The notes beneath the pieces were generated by a model, which saw only the letters and a program-made list of their open reading frames with translations, made no database searches and was not told the DNA's origin. Shown here one piece after another: positions 1-5,137 of a stretch of DNA of 5,137 bases; position 1 is the stretch's first letter, and the number at the start of each line of letters is the position of its first letter. A program made the position numbers and the translations under genes. Origin of the DNA: Anaerolineales bacterium UBA5069 (GTDB taxonomy: Bacteria; Chloroflexota; Anaerolineae; Caldilineales; Caldilineaceae); the NCBI GenBank assembly GCA_002415895.1, contig DIAV01000055.1, positions 1 through 5,137 on the forward strand, in the 5' to 3' direction.

Positions 1-221
1 TCGCTGCGCACGACAAATTGGCGGCTGCCCACCCAGTCGGGCATGCGCTTGAGTTCGTCAAGCGCAGCCATACGCAGCGTGCTGAGCGGGTAGGCAGCAA
101 TGCGCTCAATCGCCGGCTCGACGCCAGAGATCAACAAACCATCATCATCGGTTGTTTGTGTTTTGCGCACGCGCGCGGGTTGATGATGATGCTTTTGCAT
201 TGGAGTATCTGACGCGTCCAT
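1..221 (-). CDS. N-terminal part of an unrecognised protein, cut by the left window edge
   Basis: The minus strand is open from position 221 to the edge. The predicted protein starts MDASDTPMQKHHHQPARVRK, continues through TTDDDGLLISGVEPAIERIA and LSTLRMAALDELKRMPDWVG, and reaches about 73 residues at the edge. The first 20 or so residues are polar and low in complexity, with a His triplet then an Asp triplet. After that the sequence reads like a folded alpha-helical protein with good GC-rich codon choice. Two starts are possible: ATG at 221-219, directly after an in-frame TGA at 224-222, or ATG at 200-198. The stop limits the gene to these. Neither has a normally spaced ribosome site; the nearest purine run (GAAGG) lies about 13 bases before the first ATG. 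I do not recognise the family. The hexamer tract at 230-301 lies immediately upstream. Coding status is inferred from composition and the open frame only. Confidence 0.6.
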   Translation of the reverse strand, partial: MDASDTPMQKHHHQPARVRKTQTTDDDGLLISGVEPAIERIAAYPLSTLRMAALDELKRMPDWVGSRQFVVRS

Positions 222-229
222 TCATTGAT

Positions 230-301
230 CTTGACCTTCACCTTGGACTTCCCCTTGATCTTCCACTTGCACTTCTCCTTGATGTTGAACTTCCCCTTGA
301 T
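230..301. repeat. Twelve-copy degenerate hexanucleotide tract (CTTNNN)n
   Basis: Seventy-two bases divide exactly into twelve 6-base units. Eleven begin CTT and one begins GTT, while the last three bases vary (GAC, CAC, GGA, CCC, GAT, CCA, GCA, CTC, GAT, GAA, CCC, GAT). A 14-base core, ACTTCCCCTTGATC, occurs at 247-260 and again at 289-302, 42 bases (seven units) apart. On the minus strand the units read NNNAAG, giving a purine-rich stretch with several AAGG and GGAG cores. The length is a multiple of three, so every frame stays open and gives alternating peptides (K-x-K-x or Q-G-E-V-Q on minus, L-x-L-x on plus). The uniform CTT leucine codon is unlike the GC-rich codon choice of the neighbouring genes, which argues for repeat expansion rather than selected coding. 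It ends 8 bases before the minus-strand start at 221. Confidence 0.85.
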
Positions 302-419
302 CCCGGCAAGCGACGGAGGCACTCCGGCGCGTTGCCGGCATTGGTGAAATGAGCTCGCCTGCTGCATGCGTGCGCGCAGAATCGACAAGTGTCAATCCCT
401 GCGCAGAGCGGCGGCAACC
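302..419. other. Stretch with no recognisable gene or site
   Basis: No reading frame here gives a recognisable protein on either strand, and I see no tRNA-like, terminator-like or repeat structure. It separates the hexamer tract from the decayed coding sequence at 420-633 and may be further eroded remnant. Confidence 0.4.
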
Positions 420-633
420 AGGCGGGGGCGGGAACTTGCTGGGCGTATCGCGTTCGTAACGCATGCCCGTCTGGTGGCGGGCAAAGCTGGGAAAGTAGAG
501 GACGGGCGTGCGGTTGGCCAGGTAGCTGATGACGAGACCACGACTGCCTCACGGCGGATGTCGACGCCGATGGGGTTGCGCATCAGGCGCGCCGGCGCAC
601 CATGGGCAGCGATGGCAAAGGCGTAGAAGGAGC
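420..633 (-). pseudogene. Decayed coding sequence split over two frames, family unknown
   Basis: Two protein-like blocks follow each other on the minus strand in different frames. Block one (633 to about 541) reads RSFYAFAIAAHGAPARL and then MRNPIGVDIRREAVV. Block two (539 to about 420) reads GLVISYLANRTPVLYFPSFA and then RHQTGMRYERDTPSKFPPPP. Adding one base near 540 would join them. No initiation codon with a ribosome site precedes block one, and block two runs into featureless sequence. The composition resembles a real soluble or peripheral protein, not random translation. A link to sugar transfer is possible because a GT4-like fragment lies just upstream at 752-860, but I cannot assign the family. 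A sequencing error instead of a true frameshift is possible. Confidence 0.4.
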
Positions 634-748
634 GTAGCAACGCGTGAAAGACCCTCAGGAGTACTGAAACAAATGGGCCGTCAACATAGAGATGAACCTC
701 TATGCCAATGGTCGGGTAGCAACGCGTGATAGACCCTCAGGAGTACTG
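634..748 (+). CRISPR. Candidate CRISPR remnant: two repeats, one 45-base spacer
   Basis: Two direct repeats lie at 634-666 and 716-748, identical over 33 bases except A at 648 versus T at 730. Both start GTAGCAACGCGTG and end CAGGAGTACTG. The first copy continues AAAC, making a 37-base unit (634-670) ending ACTGAAAC. This matches the known pattern of many type I and III repeats, whose last eight bases form the crRNA 5' handle. The second copy diverges after ACTG (GGAATG), as the last repeat at the trailer end often does, and both signs point to plus-strand transcription. The spacer would be 671-715, 45 bases, at the long end of the usual range. Against it: only two copies, no AT-rich leader, no cas genes in view, and a minus-strand frame open through the first repeat, the spacer and the left flank. 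A tandem duplication or a small dispersed repeat is the main alternative. Confidence 0.45.
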
Positions 749-751
749 GAA

Positions 752-860
752 TGCCTCTTCATTGCTGGCCGCCAGCGGCACGTCGGCCGCGTTGTAGACC
801 AGCGCCATGTACTCGGCCGGATAGCCCAGGCTGTAGCGGTCAGGGAAGCGCGCGCGCGGC
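752..860 (-). pseudogene. Fragment of a GT4-type glycosyltransferase C-terminal domain
   Basis: The minus strand encodes RFPDRYSLGYPAEYMALVYN followed by AADVPLAASNEEAF. From memory, this resembles the nucleotide-sugar-binding Rossmann domain of retaining GT4 enzymes. There a stretch such as GYPxEYMAxxYNAADVLL leads into the conserved S-x-G-E-G-F-G-I-P block and an E-A-x-A-C-G helix. Here the E-G-F-G-I-P block is damaged (NEEAF), although a shifted frame gives GGC ATT CCA GTA CTC (GIPVL) at 757-743, running into the second direct repeat. The frame then stops at TGA 739-737. The N-terminal domain and the rest of the C-terminal domain are absent. The frame stays open upstream to ATG at 967-965, but residues before about 860 do not look like this family. 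An intact enzyme would move a sugar from a nucleotide donor in cell-surface glycan synthesis. This piece is too short to work. Confidence 0.5.
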
Positions 861-1230
861 ACTGCCCGGCGATTTTGCCAGCGCGCCGACGCAACCATCT
901 CGCCCGCTTCCCACTCCCCGAGCTTCACAACGTCACAATCCCCTGCCCCGCGTAGACCGTGGCCCATGCTGGCGGCGCCGTCCTTACGCGGCCAGGGTTG
1001 GAGCCGGAGCGCCTGAGCTGCTCGCTTGCCTTACTTGCGGTCGTGTCCGGCGATTTCGTTCAGACGCGTCGCGCCGCGGTTGCGTACAGGTCCACTTAGC
1101 GCGAAAATCGACTGTCACTTTGTTGCCGGCCGTCGCGCGCTGTCACATGCAGGAGCAGGCGCCACGGCACGCTGATGATTCAGATTCTCCTGCATCTGCC
1201 GCGCAGTCACCAGCACGTATTGACGGGATC
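861..1230. other. Upstream region of the chloride transporter gene, no gene supported
   Basis: The plus-strand frame of the transporter gene is open back to ATG at 751, but the translation of 751-1146 is Arg/Pro/Cys-rich shadow with no family resemblance, so I do not treat it as coding. On the minus strand a short frame reads TAPPAWATVYAGQGIVTL and stops at TGA 928-926. It could be the tail of another lost gene, but is too short to name. An alternative transporter start is ATG 1147. The 7-base motif CTGTCAC occurs at 1112-1118 and 1140-1146. I see no convincing -10/-35 pair. Confidence 0.4.
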
Positions 1231-2901
1231 ATGGCCGACCTTAGCAACGCACCGACTTCAGATCAGGGCACACCGCCGGAGTCAAGCGCCGCTGCGCACT
1301 TGCGTTCCGAGCTGGACGAAACGCTGCCCAACGCCAGCCCTGGCTCGGAACTCGCAGAATACCTTGACGTCAGCCAGCGACGCCGCCAGCTCTTTCCGCG
1401 TGCAGCCTTGGTGGGGCTGCTGGCCGGCACTGTCGCGGTCACATTTCGCTGGCTTCTGGCCCTTGGCGAAAGCCTGCGTTTGGGCTTCACCGCGTGGGCG
1501 CATCAGTTCCCCGCCGTCGGTTGGATCGCGCCCGTTCTCTGGGGCATGAGCGGAGCCACCGTTGCGGTACTTCTGGTGCGACGCTACGCACCGGAAAGCA
1601 GCGGCAGCGGTATTCCCCACATTAAGGCTGTGTTGCTGCGCCTGCGTCCATTGCGGTGGAAGCACATCCTGCCGGTGAAAATGGTTGGCGGCACGATTGC
1701 ACTCAGTTCGGGTATGGCGCTGGGGCGCGAAGGGCCAACCGTCCAGATGGGTGGCGCTGTTGGCGCGGCCGTGGCGGAATGGCTCAATTCGAGCAGTCGT
1801 GACCGTCTTGCTCTGATTGCCGCCGGCGCCGGCGCAGGACTCGCCGCCGCCTTTAACGCTCCGCTTGCTGGCCTCGTCTTTGTCCTCGAAGAACTCCAGC
1901 GTGACTTCCGACGTGGTGTGTTTGGCGCAACCTTCATCGCCGCGGCGGTTGCCGATATCGTCACGCGTCTGGCAGGCGGACAACTGCCCGTATTTCACAT
2001 TCCCAGCTACCCGGTGCCTCCGCTCGGCGCATTGCCGTTCTTTGCCATCCTGGGTATTGCCGCCGGCTGCTTGGGCGTGCTCTTCAATCGCGGGCTGTTG
2101 GGCGGCCTCTCTCTGTTCGCTCGGTTGCAGGGTTGGAGATTATGGGCCGCCACCGCCGCAGTAGGCGCAGCTGCCGGCATCATTGCCTGGTTCGCGCCGG
2201 TATGGGTCGGCGGTGGTCACAATCTCAGCGAAAGCCTGCTCGTAGGCGGCATCGCATTCGCGCTGCTGCCGCTGATCTTTATTCTGCGCTTTCTCCTCAC
2301 CATCTTTAGCTATGCCACAGGCGCCCCGGGTGGTATCTTCGCTCCTCTGCTTGTGCTGGGCTCCCTGCTTGGGCTGGCTGTTGGCAATCTTGCTCATGCT
2401 GTCGCGCCCACCGTCGTACCCGATCCTGGGGCGATGGCGGTCGTCGGCATGGCAGCCTATTTCACTGCCATCGTGCGCGCGCCGCTCACGGGTATCGTTC
2501 TGATTGTAGAAATGACCGGCAACTACAATCAGATGCTTCCGCTACTGGTTGCATGTTTCTTCGCTTCTGCTGTCGCGGAACTGCTGCGCGACCTTCCCGT
2601 TTACGAATCACTCCTCCGCCGCGACCTGGCGCGCGGCGGTGTCTCTCATGCGGTCAGCAAGCCTATCGTACTCGATTTGGAGATCGAACTCGGCGCTCCC
2701 TTTGCAGGAAGAATGATTCGCGAAATCGGGTTGCCCGCCGGCTGCATCATTGTGCGCTGTCGGGACGGCGCGCGTGAATGGGTGCCCAAAGCGACTACCA
2801 CGCTGTATGCACACATGCGCCTGACTGCGATCGTTGCAGCCGATGCGCCGGATGGCCTTCGCCTGTTGCGCGAAGGTTGCGCTGGGCCGCACCAACACTG
2901 A
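1231..2901 (+). CDS. CLC-family chloride/proton exchanger with C-terminal TrkA_C domain
   Basis: This 556-residue inner-membrane protein carries the CLC signatures in order. GSGIP is at residues 125-129 (Ser126 matches the Cl-coordinating Ser107 of E. coli ClC-ec1). GREGP is at 165-169, with the gating glutamate Glu167 (Glu148 in ClC-ec1). NAPLAGLVFVLEE is at 209-221, where Glu221 matches the internal proton glutamate Glu203. GGIFAP is at 367-372, and Tyr458 in LPVYES matches Tyr445. All exchanger residues are present, so coupled 2Cl-/H+ antiport as a dimer is more likely than a passive channel. Residues 1-55 are hydrophilic and cytoplasmic. Residues about 478-536 match a TrkA_C (RCK C-terminal) fold (APFAGRMIREIGLPAGCIIV), a ligand-sensing module instead of CBS domains. 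ATG 1231 is chosen as the start nearest the membrane core; GGGA at 1225-1228 is weak and close. ATG 1147 would add 28 residues. It is convergent with the glycosidase gene. Confidence 0.93.
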   Translation: MADLSNAPTSDQGTPPESSAAAHLRSELDETLPNASPGSELAEYLDVSQRRRQLFPRAALVGLLAGTVAVTFRWLLALGESLRLGFTAWAHQFPAVGWIAPVLWGMSGATVAVLLVRRYAPESSGSGIPHIKAVLLRLRPLRWKHILPVKMVGGTIALSSGMALGREGPTVQMGGAVGAAVAEWLNSSSRDRLALIAAGAGAGLAAAFNAPLAGLVFVLEELQRDFRRGVFGATFIAAAVADIVTRLAGGQLPVFHIPSYPVPPLGALPFFAILGIAAGCLGVLFNRGLLGGLSLFARLQGWRLWAATAAVGAAAGIIAWFAPVWVGGGHNLSESLLVGGIAFALLPLIFILRFLLTIFSYATGAPGGIFAPLLVLGSLLGLAVGNLAHAVAPTVVPDPGAMAVVGMAAYFTAIVRAPLTGIVLIVEMTGNYNQMLPLLVACFFASAVAELLRDLPVYESLLRRDLARGGVSHAVSKPIVLDLEIELGAPFAGRMIREIGLPAGCIIVRCRDGAREWVPKATTTLYAHMRLTAIVAADAPDGLRLLREGCAGPHQH

Positions 2902-2920
2902 AAATGAGACTTTGCCAGTG

Positions 2921-2950
2921 CCGCCATCCAAAAAGGCAACGATATGGCGG
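2921..2950 (+). terminator. Weak hairpin after the transporter gene, possible terminator
   Basis: CCGCCAT (2921-2927) pairs perfectly with ATGGCGG (2944-2950) around a 16-base loop, starting 20 bases after the TGA. There is no T-tract, so intrinsic termination is doubtful. TTGCC at 2912-2916 can also pair with GGCAA at 2935-2939, which lies in the loop, so the two stems interleave. The GGCAA overlaps a ribosome-site-like AAGG. Confidence 0.2.
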
Positions 2951-3298
2951 ACTCTTTGCCGATACAGCGTGTGGCACCGTCATTGGGCATAGCGGTGGCC
3001 GGGGCAGTCCTGCCGCTTCCACCGGCGCTCTGTTCCGGTTCGGATCGCAAAACCGCGCCCACTGTTGATGGGCGCGGCCTTGGTGGCGCGTGTTCGGTCT
3101 CGTTCTGCGCGAGCTGCACTAGCGGATGTGCAGCCGTGCGCTTCCCAATGCATGGATGTTCCGCTTTCGGCGCGAACGATCCAGCAGCAGGCGTGAAACA
3201 GGAAAGCGACTCAAGCAGGGTGCATTAAGCCATTGAGTTGATTGGCCAGGCGCGTATTTATGCTGCAATCTGACCACGACATTTGCCGTTTGGATCCG

Positions 3299-3312
3299 TC
3301 TGGTTCCCCAGA
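3299..3312 (-). terminator. Small GNRA-loop hairpin after the arabinofuranosidase gene
   Basis: On the minus strand TCTGG and CCAGA form a perfect 5-bp stem closed by a GGAA loop (GNRA type), 38 bases past the glycosidase stop. It is short and lacks a following T-run, so a role in mRNA 3'-end formation is only possible. Confidence 0.15.
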
Positions 3313-3349
3313 GCCTCGATACAACGCCCGGTAACAGCGCCGACAGCAT

Positions 3350-5137
3350 TTACGCCAGCGGCATCCAGACGCGCATGGAGGCCATGCCGCGGTTGCCCCA
3401 CGCATAGTAGGGTATTGCCGTGAGCATAACGCGCTGCGCGGCTGTTGTGGGGCTAGCGCCGTCTATGGGTCGATAGAGCGTATTTTGCCACCGCGCCATG
3501 CCCAGCACGCGGCCCGATGCCTGTATGCACACAATACCACCCAGCAGCGCCGGCGCAGCCTGCACGTGCAGGTCGGTGCTTGCGTCGAGGCGGAGGTCAG
3601 CAAAGGCAATTCCATCAGGCTGATCGTGCTGTTCAAAGCAGTAGACAAGCGGCCCGCGTTCAAGCGCAGCGCAGCCGCGCAGCGCATCAATACGTGGATT
3701 TGGCTCCACCCTACGCGGGCTCATGGTCAGGTCGAGTTCCACCGTGTCGCCTGGCTGCCAGGCGCGGTGCAGCAGCCAGTAGCCTCGTTCATCGGGCGCA
3801 ATGTCAACGGCCGCGCCATTCACGCGCAGTGCTGCCGTTGAACACCAGGCGGGGTGTCGCAGCGCCAGCGTCCACGGCGCATCCGGTGTTTCTGTCACGC
3901 GCAGCGCGATGCGCCCGTCCCACGGATAGTCGGTCGTCATGTCAAGCACCACAGGCCGGCCATCCACCTGCGCCGCAATCCGGGCGTTGGCATATTGGTG
4001 AATCTGCACGCCACTGGCCGCAGTTGTCGCCAGATAGTGGCCCAGCGAAGCCCACAGGCGCATTACATTGGGCGGGCAACAGGCGACATAGTGCCAGGCG
4101 GGCCGCTTTTCCTCGGCGCCGGACATGACATCTGTTGAGGCGCGCACGTAGCGGCCATCACGCACATGTAGCGGGTTGGCGTAGAGAAAGCAGTTGCCTG
4201 CGAGGCCCGGGCTGGCGAGCACAGCATTATAGAGGGTGCGCTCAAAGAGATCAGCGTAGCGGCTCTCACCCGTAATCAGCATCAGACGCCAGTTCCACAA
4301 CAGGCTGCCAATGGCCGCGCAGGTCTCACAATAGCAGGTGTCGCCGGGCAACTCATAGGGCGCGCCAAAACCCTCGCCGTCGAAACGGGAGCCCACGCCG
4401 CCCGTGAGGTAGATCTTGCGCGTTGTCATATCCTGCCAGAGACGGTGCATGGCCTCGAGCAGCGCCACATCCCCGGTCTCCATGTACAGGTCGGTTGCGC
4501 CTGCCGCCAGATAAAGCTGGCGCACGGCGTGGCCGGTTACTTCGTCGGCCATGCGCACGGGCACGTGATCCTGGTGATACTCTGCGCCATAGCCGGCGTG
4601 GCCGCGCATGCGGTTGCGACCGCGGCGATCAATGAAGAGTTCCGCCAGCTCCAGGTGGCGCGGGTCGCCGGTGTAGCGATAGAGTTCGACGAGCGCCATT
4701 TCAATGCCGGGATGGCCATCCGTCGCGTCGCTTTGGCCGGGGCCAAAGCGCGCGTAGATATGATCCACAAAGCGCAGCACAACTTTGAGCAGCCTCTCAT
4801 CGTGCAGCGCGCGGGCAAATGCCAGTGCAGCCTGGATCAGGTGCCCAACACAGAAGAGTTCGTGGCCATGATCCATGTCGGACCATTTGGCCTCCGGTTC
4901 GGCCACCTGATAGTAGCTATTGAGGTAGCCGTCAGCCATCTGGGCGGCGGCAATCAGGTTGATGGCCTCATCGGCCATTGCCTGGAGCGCGGCGTCAGGG
5001 GCGTTGGCCAACTCCCATCCCAGCGCCTCAAGCCATTTGTACACATCTTCATCGTAGAAATTGCGGCCTGTAAACGCGCCTGTCTCAAGACCGGCCGCAA
5101 TGCGCAAATTGCGGAAGTTGCCTGCCTTCTCAAGCAT
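3350..5137 (-). CDS. GH127 beta-L-arabinofuranosidase (former DUF1680), N-terminus outside the window
   Basis: GH127 enzymes are retaining glycosidases that release beta-L-arabinofuranose from short arabinosides such as those on plant extensin-type glycoproteins, using a zinc-bound cysteine nucleophile. In window numbering (first codon at the right edge), Glu255 in DGEGFG fits the acid/base Glu322 of Bifidobacterium longum HypBA1. Glu271 and Cys273 in YCETCA fit zinc ligands Glu338 and Cys340. Cys353-Cys354 in YVACCPPNVMR fit nucleophile Cys417 and ligand Cys418. All spacings agree with HypBA1 at a constant offset of 67. Residues about 1-385 are the (alpha/alpha)6 barrel, with early motif DEDVYKWLEALGW; the rest is beta-sandwich, ending WGNRGMASMRVWMPLA. 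The ATG at the window edge is internal (MLEKAGNFRN), so 60-70 residues are missing upstream. No signal peptide can be judged, so location is unknown. GH146-like relatives share the fold, so substrate is family-level inference. Confidence 0.93.
   Translation of the reverse strand: MLEKAGNFRNLRIAAGLETGAFTGRNFYDEDVYKWLEALGWELANAPDAALQAMADEAINLIAAAQMADGYLNSYYQVAEPEAKWSDMDHGHELFCVGHLIQAALAFARALHDERLLKVVLRFVDHIYARFGPGQSDATDGHPGIEMALVELYRYTGDPRHLELAELFIDRRGRNRMRGHAGYGAEYHQDHVPVRMADEVTGHAVRQLYLAAGATDLYMETGDVALLEAMHRLWQDMTTRKIYLTGGVGSRFDGEGFGAPYELPGDTCYCETCAAIGSLLWNWRLMLITGESRYADLFERTLYNAVLASPGLAGNCFLYANPLHVRDGRYVRASTDVMSGAEEKRPAWHYVACCPPNVMRLWASLGHYLATTAASGVQIHQYANARIAAQVDGRPVVLDMTTDYPWDGRIALRVTETPDAPWTLALRHPAWCSTAALRVNGAAVDIAPDERGYWLLHRAWQPGDTVELDLTMSPRRVEPNPRIDALRGCAALERGPLVYCFEQHDQPDGIAFADLRLDASTDLHVQAAPALLGGIVCIQASGRVLGMARWQNTLYRPIDGASPTTAAQRVMLTAIPYYAWGNRGMASMRVWMPLA

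Larger units (their letters stand above)
2902..3349. other. Intergenic region between two convergent genes
   Basis: This 448-base stretch separates the transporter stop from the glycosidase stop. No frame gives a recognisable protein. The best small candidate is a plus frame from ATG 2944 to TAA 3228 (94 residues, seven cysteines), preceded by AAAAAGG at 2931-2937, a good ribosome-site spacing. Its composition is Cys/Ser/Ala-rich and resembles no family I know, so I leave it uncalled. A second minus frame (3349-3119) begins directly after the glycosidase TAA and looks like read-on noise. Weak hairpins lie at 2921-2950 and 3299-3312. Neither is followed by a T-run. Confidence 0.5.

Noticed and set aside
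168..177. CG alternation (GCACGCGCGCG) as possible Z-DNA or a regulatory site
   Set aside because: It is short, lies inside the partial minus-strand gene coding ARVR-type residues, and is ordinary for GC-rich DNA.
1112..1146. CTGTCAC direct repeat at 1112-1118 and 1140-1146 as an operator
   Set aside because: Seven bases twice within 35 bases is weak evidence, it has no dyad symmetry, and no promoter could be placed beside it.
751..1230. Transporter protein starting at ATG 751, giving 716 residues
   Set aside because: The extra 160 residues are Arg/Pro/Cys-rich with no family resemblance, and they lie antisense to the GT4-like fragment. The CLC family needs no such extension.
1282..1998. 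Long minus-strand open frame opposite the transporter gene
   Set aside because: It is antisense to an unmistakable CLC core, has shadow-like composition, and GC-rich codon bias keeps such frames open.
2646..3119. Minus-strand 157-residue frame overlapping the transporter 3' end
   Set aside because: It overlaps the TrkA_C coding region antisense and shows no recognisable motif or ribosome site.
3119..3349. Minus-strand 76-residue frame beginning directly after the glycosidase TAA
   Set aside because: The glycosidase ends with a typical family C-terminus, and the downstream peptide is Arg/Leu-rich without resemblance to any domain, so it is probably non-coding.
3517..4128. Plus-strand 203-residue frame opposite the glycosidase gene
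   Set aside because: It is antisense to catalytic-domain coding sequence, and its Arg/Ala/Pro-rich translation is typical of a shadow frame.

Overview
This is a GC-rich bacterial window. It has two clear protein genes facing each other on the right, a partial unknown gene at the left edge, and about 1 kb of decayed or non-coding DNA between that gene and the first clear gene. Nothing here is a firm taxonomic marker. High GC, a zinc-thiolate beta-L-arabinofuranosidase gene, a TrkA_C-tailed chloride transporter and sugar-transfer gene debris would fit a heterotrophic Chloroflexota-like bacterium. That is a guess from gene content only.

Layout. Minus strand 221-1: N-terminal part of an unrecognised protein running off the left edge. 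230-301: twelve tandem degenerate hexamers (CTTNNN on the plus strand, NNNAAG on the minus) directly upstream of that gene. 302-419: nothing recognisable. 420-633: protein-like minus-strand sequence split over two frames, probably a decayed gene. 634-748: two 33-bp direct repeats with one mismatch. The first continues to a 37-bp unit ending ACTGAAAC, which looks like a one-spacer CRISPR remnant. 752-860: a minus-strand fragment resembling the C-terminal domain of a GT4-type glycosyltransferase. 861-1230: no gene supported. 1231-2901 plus: an intact CLC-family chloride/proton transporter with a C-terminal TrkA_C domain. 2902-3349: intergenic sequence between convergent genes, with weak hairpins. 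3350-5137 minus: a GH127 (former DUF1680) beta-L-arabinofuranosidase lacking about 60-70 N-terminal residues because the window ends.

How the genes relate. The transporter and the glycosidase are convergent and have no obvious shared job: one is an ion exchanger, the other releases arabinose from plant-type arabinosides. The left kilobase looks like a decay zone holding glycosyltransferase debris, a repeat pair and a simple-sequence expansion. Such places commonly reflect past insertion and deletion. No complete new system is visible. The most unusual items are the repeat pair at 634-748 and the hexamer tract at 230-301.
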